Shown piece after piece: positions 1-15,400 of a stretch of 64,000 bases of DNA. How positions within the stretch are numbered: the first letter of the stretch is position 1; every line of letters starts with the position of its first letter. Source of the stretch: Mytilus galloprovincialis (Eukaryota > Mollusca > Bivalvia > Mytilida > Mytilidae); contig NC_134846.1 of NCBI RefSeq assembly GCF_965363235.1, positions 90,328,571 through 90,392,570 of the forward strand, written 5' to 3'. The notes under the pieces are model-generated. The model saw nothing but the letters and a program-made list of their open reading frames with translations. It made no database searches and was not told the origin of the DNA. Both the position numbers and the translations under genes were made by a program.

Positions 1-365
1 AATTAGTACCCTTCCTCCTTTTTTTCGTTATTATAAAAGAGGGACGAAAGATACCAGAAGGACATTCAAACTCATGAATCGAAAATATAAACACAGTAAA
101 GTCACCGAGTGTGAAAAAGCAATTCAAAAAAAATATATTTATATTTCACCAAAGTCATGTTGTTTTATCGGTACTTTGAATACCTGAATAATTCTGACTT
201 TATTTTAATTATAATGATGCAAACCTTTTATCATGTATATGAATAACATTGGCATACGATGCAATCGCTTACAAAACTCAAACTTAGTGATATCAGCTGG
301 AAGAAGTTCGCCCGAAAGCAAACCATCTACCCTTACTTTTAGCATGTACTCTTATTTTTACTTAC

Positions 366-452
366 CCACTTATTTGACCACGGAAACATCATTCCAAGAA
401 TAAAGAGACCAAGTAATGGACCACCAATCATTCCAAACAGAGACAGTGCAGC
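366..452 (-). CDS. SLC5 transporter coding exon 11 (last in window)
   Basis: 29 codons, phase 0 ([20 protein letters not shown]...SNKW). It is the glycine-rich '[13 protein letters not shown]' helix of the family. Acceptor GTTGTAG, donor GTAAGT. Remaining exons lie beyond base 1. Confidence 0.92.
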
Positions 453-457
453 CTACA

Positions 458-497
<40 letters not shown>

Positions 498-3400
498 TGA
501 TAATGTGAATATATAGCAGATTTAGTCATATGAAATATTACGTAAGAGTCAAATCACAAACATACTGAACTTCGAAGAAAATTCAAAACGGAAAGTCCCT
601 AAAATGACATGTTTTTAAGGAACATTTTTTTTTCGCCATGTAAGCATCCTTTGCTTTAGAATGTTCCGTTATAAACTTCGTATAGGTTACTTTTAATATC
701 AAAACAATAATTGATTTAAAACTAAGATCATTTACTTTTATCAAATTTTTTAACAAGTTTTCTTCTTCCTTAAAGGGTCACTAGTTTTCAAAGTTATGTT
801 GACCGGTATGGCTCAAATTTTCATAATTGATTTATAACATATATGCGGATTACTAAAAGTCTGAAATAAACATTTAGCAATGCATGTATTAGATAATATA
901 TATATATCAGAATTTTGTCTGTATTTTAGTCTAGATTCCATTTAATTAACTATCGAGATGACCTCCAAAAACTGACGACAAAACACGATGTAAACCTAAA
1001 CATGAAAAAAAAAATAGACAGCAAACTCGTGAAATTGAATTTTCTATGTCTGTTTGAATTCATGTAATAGGTTTAAAAAAAATGATACAAATTCATCATC
1101 ACTGGTTCTTAGCTTATTTTCAAAAAAAATAAACCATACTGGCTGCTAAGAGCGAATGTCATTTCGCCATTTCACCTTCATTAATGTTTGAACAACAAGA
1201 ATCATATATTGATTTTTTATATATTTCGTAGCTAGTGTCCCTTTAAAGCTAAATTGGTTATGACAGCATGTAGAAACATATGTTAACTCTCCTCGTTCCT
1301 ATTTATAGAACTCAAACCAAGACACGTGATTGTTTTCACCTCTGTTAGTTAAATTTGGCACTGTCTCATACAAAATCAGACAAAGCTGCTTGAAAAGCTT
1401 TTACGCAAACTATCAGGTTTGAATCATATAACGTATTTGTAAAAAAGTAACTCATATATTTTCCAAATAAACTCATCATAGATACCAGCAATAAAATTTT
1501 ATATTTACGCCAGACGCGCGTTTCGTCTACAAAAGACTCATCAGTGACGCTCGAATCAAAAGGTGTTTAAAAGGCCAAATTAAGTACGAAGTTGAAGAGC
1601 ATTGAGGACCAAAATTTCCAAAAACGTTTTGCCACATAAAGCTAAGGTAATCTATTTCTGAGGTAGAAAAGCCTTAGTTTTTCACAAATTCAAAGCTTTG
1701 TTAACAGTTAGTTAATAATTATGAACATATCAAATGATAACTGAAGTCAACACAGAAGTGCTGACTACTTGGCTGGTGATACCCTCGGGGAAATAAATCT
1801 CCACCAGCAGTGACATCGACCCAGGGTTGCAAATAATCTACCAAACTACTACAACGGTTCTATTGGAATTTTGGGTCTTCAATTTTCCTCAACTATATAC
1901 TTGTTTGGCACTCTAAATGTTTTGATCTGAGCGTCACTGCTGAGTCTAATAAAGACAAAATGCCCGTCTGGCGTACCAAATTATAAGCCTGGTATCCTTG
2001 ATAACTAATTATAATAATGACTAATTTTTTACCTGTAAAACTCCACCTAATAGCGATGCTATGTACGTCAATCCCAAACAGATAATACCAAAAACAAAGA
2101 CTGAAACGAACAATAAATTTACACAATCAGATACATTTATATAAAAAAACCAATGTTTGCTCCAAAAAAACAAAAAAAGGTATGTTTGGAATGTTATGTG
2201 CATGTCACTCGTGTCTGTTATAATTTGAATTTGGCAATTACTTCATAACTTATACAGTCTAAATTTAATTGGATGTCATTATATTTGTTTTTTTTTAGAA
2301 ATTTTACAATTAGTATCGACATTTTTTAGAAAAATAAAAAAATAAAAAAAAAATGTGTTTTGCAAAGAAAATATTCTGCTTTATTATACCGATTAACTGA
2401 CATGTAAGCACCACCGAACTAGTCCCTAAGAAAGACAATGAATAAATAAAACGTAAAATACATAGACCTTGTTGTAGACTAATTAGAAATTCAAATAGCA
2501 GAGGAATACACAAGGACACTCAAAACATTTACTAGATTTCAAATAAAGTACACGTGTTTACAACAAGACAAACACCCCATGCAAAGCATATGTAAAATCA
2601 GGTCACATTATTCTATCGATATTAATCTCGTAAATCGATTAAACATAGACATTTCAAGGTAACGAACGAAGGTGTTAATAATAATCTTTAATCGTGAAAC
2701 AGTTGTTCTCTTAATCTTAGATAACCCCAATACCATAATTCTGTTCATTTGAGACAATGGAAAGTCGATTTTTTAAATTTGTAAATGTGGTTTTTTTTTC
2801 ACATGTACCATGCATAATATTATATATCAATGTAACCCAATTTATCATATATTTTGCATTGTAATCATGCTTTAAAGTTTAAATTTAAATTACAGATAAC
2901 AAATAAATCTTTACCAAATATTCGATGTGAATTCAAGTGCATATTTGCATGGAACTCTGTATATTTTAAATCATATATTGTCGTTTAAGACAGTTATCAA
3001 TTTATCAAGATTACCATGACATTGTCGCTGTGAAAATTATATCTGTAATATTTTAGACTCGAGCAACAAAGTAACAAAACAATATTCATAAATCCTAGTA
3101 TAGTTACATTGCCACTGCACATGAGAAAGATTATATAAAAATACCTAGGATTTTAGAAACCAGTGTAGCTTTTTCCTCTGACAAATCTGGAACAAAATAA
3201 CTTCTGACTACATCTTGTAATACCACTGCTGACAGAGAGTTCAAACCAGAAGATACAGTGCTGAAATGTAAAAGAAAAGATTTGAATACAAACGCATTTA
3301 GATATTTCTTTAACTGGCAAACTCACCACCTTTTTGTATACATAGAACAGTTAGAAATTAAAAGATCAAAATTCATATCAAGTAGAAAATCTTGCTCTGT

Positions 3401-6400
3401 GCTTCAAAATTTCTGATGGAGCAAATTTGGAAAAGGGTATTTTTACTTACGGTCATTATCTAAAAGTAAAACACACCATTTAAACAAGTTTCTTAATACT
3501 TTTTAGTTTATTTCGTAGGGCTAACATACTATTTTAAAATTCATTATTGAATATCTTTTTAGTTTATTTCGTTGGGCTATATAATGAAATCTTCTGACAT
3601 ACCATAGATAAAAGGATGTGGGGTATCTATCCATTGCATAAAATCAGTACGTATACAACAAAAACACATTTTCTTAATAAGAAGATGTCTTTAGTAAGTC
3701 ACTGGGCTATCATTTATTTAGGTTTAAGGTTCGTAATTGATCGATGTGATCTGAAAGCCTCTCTGTAGCCTCTCTGTAGTACTTTAACGAATTAGTAACT
3801 CGTTTTCCACTTGCGGTTATTATCAAATATTATAAAAAAACATATACCTCAATGCTCCGCTGAAGAGAGAGGCAACAAATAATCCTGGAAACCCTGGTAG
3901 ACTACCAAGAACGTCCATTACAAATAACGGTAAAAGCTGAAAAATAATCCAAATTCTGTAGGAATATATATTTGTTTTCATAATTTTGTATCTCATCATT
4001 TAGAGAGAGCATTCGAACTAGTGTCTGAGAAATTGCAATACTAATTATTTTGTTTACTTAATTATATTTTATACGTTGATCCGCATACGAAACTGTATGT
4101 TAACCTCTCTATGTTTTGTTCTAATTTTGTTGGGTTGCTGTCTCATTAACCTACGGATATTGAACATCTCATTTTATACTACTTGTTATAGATACAGTTT
4201 TGATAGCACTAAATATTAAAATCGACAAAATATTTGATAACAGTACTCTAATGGACGAACTGTATTCTGACTTAAATTTAAAAAAGTTCTATAACACATT
4301 ATTAGAACCAACGTCATATCTAACGAATCAGAAAATTTTATTAAGCTTTCATATTTCAAACGTATGCCAGTGCGTCAGTTATTCAGAAATTGCGATTGGT
4401 CCTTAAACAATTCATGAAAATAATCAAAGGTACCAGGCTTATAATTTACTACGCCAGACGCCCGTTTAGTCTTTGTAAAACTCATCAGTGAAACTAAGGT
4501 CAGAATAGTTATAAAGCCAAACATGTACAAAGTGAAGTACATCCCGGGCCAAAATTTCCAAAACGTTGTACCCAATACGGCGAAGATATGCTATGCCTGG
4601 GATAAGAACATCCTTAGTCTTTCGGAAAATTTATACTTTTGTAGACATAAAATTTATAAAATTCACTATATAATTGATATTCGTGTGAACATCAAATTGC
4701 TACCTACTGGGCTGATGATACCCTCGGGGATAAAACGTCCACCAACAGTGGCATCGACCCAGTGATGTAAATAGTTATCAAAGGTACCAAGCTAATAATT
4801 TTATAGATAATCGATTTCTTACCTGATCCGAAGTTTTTATCGATTTATATAGAAAGGGATCACAGTGACTGTACAAACCAAAGACAACCATCCCAATCAG
4901 ACAGCACAGGTATAAAATAAAACATAGTCCTGGGAAATTCAACCACAGAGCTCTGAAAAACAAATACCATGCATAATCAACATTACGCATCAGACATCAC
5001 AAGTATATTAAAAAACATAATCACGTGAAGTTCTGTCAAAATGCTATAAGTAAAATACAAACAATCATAAACAGTACCAATCAGAAAACACAAGTACTAA
5101 GTATTAGATAAAAAGTAAAATCACAAAAATACTGAACTTAGAGGAAAATCAATTCGGAAAGTCCATAATCACATGGCAAAATCAAATAACAAAACGCAGC
5201 AAAAACGAATGGACAAGAACTGTCATATTGCTGACTTGGTACAGGCATTTTCAAATGTAGAAAATGGTGGATTAAACCTGGTTTTATAGCGCTAACCCTC
5301 TCACTTTGATGACAGTCTCATCAAATTCCGTTATATTTACACTGATGCGTTAACTAAACAGACACAATAAATAAAATAGTAAAAATATGGGTACATCAGT
5401 CATCATCGTATAACAATTTTAAAAGGAACAATTTAATAGAACACAAAAACATCTATCTACATACACATTCATTGATTTGTGTGTCTGACGTCAAAAATTT
5501 TATACGTCACATATATTTGTCGTTCAATGTGCATACAAACAATTTTAATGTTAGCATACAGGGTTAAAAGTCAAAAGTATGTAAGAATAAATTTCAGAAA
5601 TAGACCAAGATTTAAAATAGTCCAAACGTTATATATAGAATTTATAAAAATCCATAAATAGTTAATTCCACTTCGCGATTGAATGAATTTGACGTTAGTG
5701 GTTCAACGTATATTGTAATTCATAATAGAAATATATCATAATGACATAAAATAGAATATCATACTGACGGGATATTTTAAAGTACAGAGTCACGTTATAA
5801 GAAACAAAGAAATACATAAAGTTGCATATACAAAACACACCACCAAAAAATGAAAGACAATACAAACACATTGACGAGATGTATAAGTACCGAGCCACGT
5901 CAAACGGATATCACATAAAACCATTCAACAGTAAAAGTAATATTAATAATAGAACAAAGACAAATGAAAGATCTACAAAACACGTTGTATTAAGTATTAG
6001 ATAAAGCATTGTCCTTTGAAGTATAATCAAAATGCTCTAAAACACGAACCATAGTAAAAATGCCAATCAGAAAACACAAGAACTAAGTTTTGTGGATTCA
6101 TTTATTTTCGTGGATACCAATTTTCGTGGATTAAGGTAAACTTTCATGTTCGTGGCAATTTCATTTCGTAATTTTGTTGAAGTCTGCGTAAAAGATTATA
6201 TAAAATTTGTCATTTATTTAGTTAACAGATAACAGAAGTGTAGAATGAATTATAGTCATCAAAAATTCAATCAAAATGATCTGCGAAACACAAAACTGAT
6301 ACAACAAAAGCAATTACACAACACGTGTATATGATATAAAATAGTCCTGAACAGTTCCGCCAGAGAGAACAGAAAATCAAAATAACAAAAAAGACTAAAA

Positions 6401-9400
6401 TAGTAAATATCCGCTCGAAAACACAAGATAATTTTAAACATAGCCGTAGAAGGTTCATGTTGCTCCTAAAAAATAGAGGCAATTACACAATTATACCAAT
6501 GCGACATCATAAGACTAGAATAAACATACTATGAAAGATTGCTTTGCTTTAAAACATTCTATAGACTATTTTACCAACCAGACAATACAAGATAATGACA
6601 AAACATAGTCATCAGATGTTCAATCTTATTGATCTGCAAAATATACATGATGGACAACAATCCTTATCTTACAACACGTGTATGTGATAAAACCAAGTCC
6701 ATGGAAGATCAACCACATTACTCTGCAAACCAATGTATAGACAACTCTACCAACCAATCAACACAAGCATAAAATTAAAACTGGATGTAAAAAAAGATGT
6801 GGTATGATTGCCAATGAGACTATCCACAATAGTTCGACCACATTCATCTGATAGAACATGAATGAACCATAGTCAACAATACCATACCAATAACACATTT
6901 ATTGGTATTACAACAATATTGCCATAGAGACATTAAACAAAAGAAAACATTATATCAATCTACTACATATTACATAAGACTTGTGAAAATTCGTAGGCTT
7001 GTCCTTCTAGTTATATGGATGAGCTATATAACCTTCAAATACCTAGGTAATGTTAAACGGTACGTCAAATGGAGTTTCTTTATCGGCAGATACAGTAAAC
7101 TGATTGATTGATTGTTGGTTGCTTAACATCCAGTGGCAAAAAAACATACATTATCTGACACTGGGCGTTAAGCAACCAACAATCAATCAGTATTTTATCT
7201 GAATTTCAGTGATTTCAATGATTTATCAGGGTGAAACAGTTTTTCACACATTAAGCGTGTGTAAATAAAGACGACATTAGTTTACTTATGTTCAATCGAG
7301 CGCGACCAGGTCGTCAAAAGGGTACGCGTTTACTGCATGCATCACCCACCCTGTTCATCAACACTTCATACTGTTCAAACTTACATCTGAGCTTGCTTTA
7401 ATGTCGGGACTGTGCAACATCTTTGTACTTGAGCTTGATTAACTCCATAGATAGCAACCCAAGTAAATGCTCCACCTATTACTAGTGACCAAACACTGTG
7501 TCGAATAGCAGGGTCTGGACTAAAACTAGGAAACAAAAGAGAAACATGTAATAAACTGCAACGCATAGAAACAAACAAATATGAAATTTAATAGTATTAT
7601 CTTTGTTTTCAAATTGCAGAAAAAAAAAAATAATAAAATACATATGAAGGTTGAATATAGATGGCAAGTACAATTTAAAATTCAAGGTAAAATAGGGACA
7701 AAATAGGATTAATAACAGCTTTAAAAATATTTATAAATAGAAAAAATAGGTCAGAAACGTGTCAGGGTAAAAATCTAGTTTATACCTGGCAGTTGTTATC
7801 TATTCTATATCATTCAATATAAATAAAACTATAAAGAGATTCCATACCAAATGTTATATAATTAACAACATTTTTTTTTAAAATCAGCAAATGTTCATAT
7901 TGATTAAAAGAAATATGGGTTCAATTCAGAGAAAAAAGAAAAAGAAATATGCTTAAACATCTTGATACCAACTCATCAAAATAAACTCTTCCACTGTCGT
8001 AAGCAAGTTGCCATGCTTCGCCAAACCCACCAACTTCGATGCTTCCTTTTATAAGAATTGCTATCAAACCAGTAAACATAATAATAACTTGAAATGAATC
8101 GGTGATTAACACTGCTTTCATTCCACCCTGAAATTAACATTAACAATGTTAATTACATTAACGTTACTAATTTTATTGCACCATATTTTGCATTCCGACA
8201 TTAAATGTTTGTTCAGTGATACCCGAGGACAAAATGATTGAAAAGAAAACATATCAAGATTTTGAAGAGTAAAACAAACCAAAGAGAACTAATAATACCC
8301 TAATCCGTGCAAGGAATCAGAAATTTGCATTAGGTAGTTAATTTCCTCTAACCAAGATTGTCTTTATATCACCAGTCAAATTACAGGATAAGATGTATTA
8401 TCCCCGGCTTAGTAAATGTCTAGGATTTTGATTGTTTAACGCACGTCGTTACAAAACCCATAGCCCCGGACGTTGCTAACCATTATCTCGAGGAACTTCA
8501 CGCAAGTTTTCCTTAGTTCAATGATTGATCTGTAGATTATCCATGATGTTTGTAATTAAATATTTAATTCATTAACGATTTTGTCCTATTATGTTGATTA
8601 TTTACACTCACTGCCAAATTTTCAAGGAATGGGACTACTGACCTAGCTATGCAAATAACCCACGTTGACGTCACACCATCTATGACGTAACTCTCACAAG
8701 ATTGAGCGCCCAATTTGAGTCAATCCAGTTTTTCTGTCTCCGTCTTATATTTGACAACATGTAGGGTTCTACACCCCGTAAAAGATGTGTCAATTTCCAA
8801 ATTTCAATAAAACTTTTTTAGATAATGAAAAAAAAACGTTGTTTTCACGTAACACTTTGTACCCGAATTCATAAAACTCGCCCGATTCGGATTAAGACCG
8901 TGGATAAATTCGTTATCTACGTTCATATCTGTAGATATTTTAACACCCTGAAGTACCCCAGTAAACCCTGAGGCGTACGGGTTGCTGTCTCTTTGACACA
9001 TTCCCCAATTCCATTTTCATTTGCAATTTTATGTACTTCTTCTAGTATATTTTCCCTTTTTTTCTCAAAGGTCATGGATTAGATACACAACAATCTTTTT
9101 AGGGTTGTGTGTCAATCTGTTGTTAAACAAAATTCCACATATAATGAATAAAACTATGGTTCTATTGGTTAGCTCATATGCAAATGTGTATAGTCATTAT
9201 ACATAATCTCAACGCGGAATGCTGATATAAATATACAAGATATCGGCGTCAATATATAATAAACACATATTTCAAGGTCGGGGCATGTATCTAGACATTC
9301 TAACCAGAGCATGTATCTAGACATTCTAACCAGAGCATGTATCTAGACATTCTAACCAGAGCATGTATCTAGACATTCTAACATTTAGTTTATAATAAGG

Positions 9401-12400
9401 AAATGAAGTTAATCTTTTATATCTTTAAGGATAAAAATTATCTCATATTGCGACTGCTTTCTGTCATTCTGATTTAAAAATCCGTGTAATATCTTATCCA
9501 AAGTAGCCATAAGACAACACGGTAATAATAAAGACAAACTTAAATGTTAATGTGAAAAAAAACTACTTTTGACATATTTGTTTTAAGTTATTTTTTTGGG
9601 GGGCTAGTTTTGTTTTTTATAATGCTTTTTTAATGTGAGAGTTTGCTTTCTTACCAAAACTTTTCACCCCCGAAAAAGTCTTTTTATTTGTTTAATGTGA
9701 TCATATCTGCATATACATTATTTACAATAAACTAATGATGATAGTACATAGAGGTGTGTTGTCCAGTTTAGGGTCAGTTAAGAGAAACAAACAATGGGCC
9801 ATATTGTATATTTGTATTATTATAGATTATTTATTTCGTTTACTTTACTTCAAAATCTTAAACAATGAACTCAAAATTAATCATGTTCTACATATTTAAT
9901 ATAATTATTCTCAATGATTGCAGTATGTCTAAAATTGTGCTGTAATTAGTCTGATTATTAGGTGGGTCGCTATTTACACAAAAGTGTGATGCTCATGTTG
10001 TTTAGATGTGATTAATACTTTATATTGGAGGCAGTAGTAGTTTACTGATGTTCAAGACTAAAAAATCTACATGTGGAGCAGGATCTGCTTACCCTTCCAA
10101 AGCATCAGTTTTTGTTTAGATTCGTGTTGTTAAGTCTTTATTTTTTTATGTTGTATTTTGTGTACAATTGTTTGTCTGTTTGTCTTTTTCTTTTGCGTTG
10201 TCAGTTAATTTTGCTCTATTAGTGTGAATTTCTCTCTGGTATCTTACAACCCTCGTTTAACGAGATACACACCTTCTTTTATTGATCTTAAAAAATAACT
10301 AGGAATTGTCGTATTGGAAGTCAGTCAGATATACCGAGGAACATGATAAAACTAAGCCATGTCTTAAAATAACGGTACTTACAATAGAGGTATACAGTGT
10401 ACATACTGCTCCCACTGATATGACTGATCCCCATAGCGTAAACCCAGTCACTGCAAAAGATGTTAATAAGTTATCAAAGGTACCAGGATTATAATTTAAT
10501 ACGTCAGCCGCGCGTTTCGTCTACATAAGACTCATCATTGACGCTCAGATCAAAATAGTTATAAAGTAAAAGTTTTGTAGGCAGGGAATTTATAAAAATG
10601 GCCATATAATTGATTTTCATAACAACACCAAAGTGCTGACTACTGGGCTAAACATATGTCAAGAGTAGAGGGCATATTTTTCCATTGACTCAGAATTTTG
10701 ATAACAAAAAAAAACCAAATATGACTTTCCGTTAATCTCCTAAAAGACAATTGTTGCATGACATTTACATTTCATCTTTTATAAAATCAGAACTTTCTGG
10801 ATATACGGATATAAAATGATATCTCAATTCAACACTTTCATGTAAAAATTGTGGACTGAAGGAAAATAATGTAAACAATACATGGATTTTATGCGTCAAG
10901 GATGTACAAGAAACCGAAAGAGTTAAAGTTCTTTATGACAACAAAATATTAGGCAGATTTATATAAGGCCAATTTTGTAAGAAGGGTAAGTAAGAAAAGG
11001 ATTTCGGACGCATACAATTTATAATGTGTTACTTCCATCTTTTGTTAGGTGTACGAAAAACATATATTAAATAGGAGGCTGCAAAACGATCATCCGGTAA
11101 CAATTGATCATGTACAGGTTGGTACTTGACATCTGTCAGGTATCACAGACATGACAGTATTTGTTTACCCTTTCGGAGAACATGCGGTCTCCAAAGGTTT
11201 CTTTTATTCGTTATGCTCAGTTTTTTGTTTCTGTGTAATTTTTTGTCAACTGTTCTTCTTCATTTCATCCATGGTTTTGTATGATTTTTTGGAATATAAA
11301 GATTCTTATGTAGACCAAACGCACAATTGGCGACAAAATCAGCTGGGTATAATGGAAGAGGTTTTTTTTCTCCGACTCGTTGTCCGTGTGGTATCTTCCG
11401 ACTATGTTTTCCGGCACAGTGAATTATTCTAAGATCAAGTGAATAATTTGATGACATAGAGTTATTTAATATGCATATTTTTACTCCAAAAAATAGCTCT
11501 CTATACCGGATGAGAAATCGATGAAGGCTTAGGGTACAGGTAAATACATTAAAAACAACTGACGAGGGATATTTGTGAGGATTTATCTTGATGTTATGTA
11601 TCATATTCTATAATAAAGCTTTAGATATATGATTTTCAGATTTAAAAATTATATGGAATAAAAAAAAAAATGACAAAGCACATGTCTAAGTTGAAATACT
11701 GATGTGGTGCTTGCAAAATGTGCTACGCACTTGTATTCTTATCCGTTACAGGATGATTAATGTTCTTTCAACGCAGTAATGAGATTGCATTTATATTCTA
11801 CTGGGATATCACCAGATCAGATGACATCACTTCTATGTCGACATGAAAAATCATTTTGATACTTTATGTTTCAGTAAATTTACTTTTTTATTTTTCGAAG
11901 ATTTTCTTATTTGATTTGGCTGTCTAACTATTGACGAAACGCATTTCAGGCGTTCCAAATTCCAAAAATGTAATTTATTGTTTATTAACTTCTTCGGGTT
12001 GGTGTCATGAATATTATCAAATCAAGAAAGTAATATTTTTTAAATTCATTTATGTTCTATGCAAGTTATATTAAAGTTTATTATATTATGCAATCGTTCA
12101 TATAATAATTATTTCGCTTTTTTATACTTGTTTAGTCGAGTCTTGCTGGTGAGTCTTTTGTGGCTAAAACGCAAGTCTTTCCTATAAAGGCTAAGCCTCT
12201 CATCTATTGTCAGTTTATATTTAAGAATTTTGCACTATGGGTTGATGATGAATTCATTTTATTCAACAATATGTATTCTCGAGAATGCGACATGGACCTG
12301 AACAAAAAACTGGATCGTATTTACATATCACGCTTCAGTAACAGTGTATACGTAAGCTTCATGCGTTAGATAATGTTCTCTCTTTCTGTCTAGTGATTTA

Positions 12401-15400
12401 ATAAAATAGGCAAGTGAGATACTTTCAGGCAGAACTCAGTAATTCTTTTTTTTCACCTGAAATCTAATTTACTGCACTAATGCAGTTATAATGAATACCA
12501 CGTCTACAGCATTTGACAGGGCACTCCTGTAGGGTTAGTCTAACTGAACAAACAGGGAGATTGTTCAGTTTATAATAATAAATTGTAAGATTTACATTCT
12601 ATAGATTTTATCACCGATCATGATTGTGACGAAGTCCACAACACTTGGTCTGATGATTAATTAGAATAAGTGACATAATTATGCCTGCTAAATAAATAGA
12701 GCATATAATTATATGCATAACATAAACATAATATAAAGTATATATATATATAGATTATTACATTGATACAAGTGGATTATCGGATTTATCCAATCGAGAT
12801 AGTTAAATTATCAATTTTAAAGTCCGAGCCTCGGAAGTATCGTTACTATGTAATAATCTGTTTCTCTAATGATAAAAAGATAAATTTTCTTTTTTTCTAA
12901 ACCAAAACCCCCTTCCAGTGCCTTCCACTTTCTACGAAGTTGTCAATTTCATTAACACCTGTTAGAACATTTTGATCATTTCAGGGAGCTGAGAAAGGTT
13001 ATGACCCTTTGACTTAGCCAATCATCTTCTGAGATCACCGGCAACCACACGTTGATTAAATTTTTTTTATACAACGGGTTCGGAAAGGGATATTTTTCCA
13101 TATAATTAGAGAAATAAGCTTATTTCTTTCAAAATTTTACCAAGATAACCACCTTGTTAGTGTCGAAATATTTTAATAGTTAAAAAAGTTTTTTTAACAG
13201 GACATATACATCAATATTTGAAGTTTTATAATTTGAAATGTGAGTGCACTTATGGATGGAAAATGTAATTAATGTTACAAAAAGATTTATATCATAATAA
13301 CTGCTGTCCCAGATTTTATATTCTTCTACGAGATATCTTTAGTTTAGGATATGATGACCTATCTTAACTTTATTCAAGGATTTATATACAACTCCTTGCT
13401 TTATTAAAGCGTACTAAATTATAATCCTGGTATCTTTGAAAACTATTTACACCACTGGGTCGATGCCACTGCTGGTAGACGTTTCGTGCCCAGTAGTCAT
13501 AACTTCGGTGTTGACATGTATATCAATAATGTGGTCATTTTTATAAATTTGCTGTTTACAAAACTTTAAATTTTTCGAAACACTAAGGATTTTCTTATCC
13601 CAGGCAAAGATTACCTTAGCCGTATTTGGCACAACTTTTTGGAATTTTGGATCCTCAACGCTCTTCAACTTTGTACTTGTTTGGCTCTTTAAATCTTTTG
13701 ATATGAGCGTCATTGATGAGTCTTATGTAGACGAAACGCGCGTCTGGCGTACTAAATTATAATCCTGGTATCTTTGATAACTATTTACACCACTGGGCCG
13801 ATGCCACTGCTGGTGGACGTTTCGTCCCGAGGGTATCACCTGCCCAGTAGTCAACACTTCGGTGTTGACATGAATATCAATAATGTGGTCATTTTTATAA
13901 ATTTCCTGTTTACAAAACTTTGAGTTTTACGAAACACTAAGGATTTTCTTACCACAGGCATAGATTACCTTAGCCGTATTTGGCACAACTTTTTGGAATT
14001 TTTGATCCTCAATCCTCTTCAACTCTGTACTTGTTTGGCTTTATAAATCTTTTGATATGAGCGTCACTGATGCGTCTTATGTAGACGAAACGCGCGTCTG
14101 GCGTACTAAATTATAATCCTGGTACCTTTGATATTTAACTATTTATCATTTTCCAAAAGGATTTTTTAAGTATTGACATTCAAGAACAAATGCTTATAAT
14201 CCTCTGTTTTATTTCATATTAGATGTCTCTTTTTTCCAATAACTTATTAATTTGTCACATTTTAAAATTTTGTTCAGTATTAATCTTATCGCATTCAGCT
14301 CGATTTGTTCTAAAATAAACCCCTATACTTTTAATTGGTCCTTTATTCCATTTAATGTTTCAAACTTATCTTAGCAATGATTTAATTTTCCTAACCAAAT
14401 GTGTTGATCTGTTCAGTTTTAAACATGATAGTGTTCTAAAGATTGTGACATACTCATTTTGCGATTTAAAAAAGGGTTGTTTCGTCGGCTAATTGCGAGT
14501 TCTTAAAACTATGTGTTTTGTATCAAGCTTGATTTGAAAACCTTTGATATTGGAATCTTGTCTAATTCAGCAATAACAAAAATCAGGGAACTTAACGGAT
14601 AGCCTTGTCTAATACCGCGCTTAATGTTTTATGATGATGAGACCCACCAATTGTTCAACATAAAACCTTTTATATCTTTATACAGATAAGTCGATATAAT
14701 TTGACCTTACTCCAAATGAAGATAAGAGAAACAAGAACTAGTAAAATTGGTACGAGTGTCATATATGATGGTTTGGATGAGGTTTACAGGATAAAGAATA
14801 AATCTGTAGCAAAATGGGCAAAAAATAATGTATAACTGGGAAACATATAATGACTGGCTATGATTTAATGGCATTTAGACCCAAATAAACGACAACTGAA
14901 AAAGAAAACCATATCTTACCTGCATTTAAAGCGAGTGATGGAGCATACAGGACAAGCGCCATATACAACAACTAAAAAAAAAACAAACGGATAACTAATC
15001 AGATATACGTTGACCATGAGTACTCCTAACGTTCAATTGATCCAAAATGGTATGGAATTTCTAATAAGCCTAACTATAACTGTTATATAAATAAATTACA
15101 AAAATAATTAACTGGTCTACTAACTACTTTTAAATATTCCTGGTCGGATTAAATGTTAACTTCTTTTTTTTTCCAGGCAATTCTTATTCGTAAGCTTTTT
15201 TCATACCACAACATCACCATGCTGTTATTTAACTTCCCGGATGTAGTATAGAACTTCACCTGCATATGGTGTACACATTTCCTAATTCATTAGGTATTTT
15301 AGAGCTTGCAACTGTTACTCAGTATATATAAATGTCAACAGTTTGTGAGTAATGGGTTTTTCAAGAATGTCTCGCCCTTTTTCTTAAAAGTTCCACGGAT

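Noticed and set aside
11260..11604. 114-codon minus-strand frame
   Set aside because: No domain, signal or splice context; composition like translated intron, and it lies in SLC5 intron 3.
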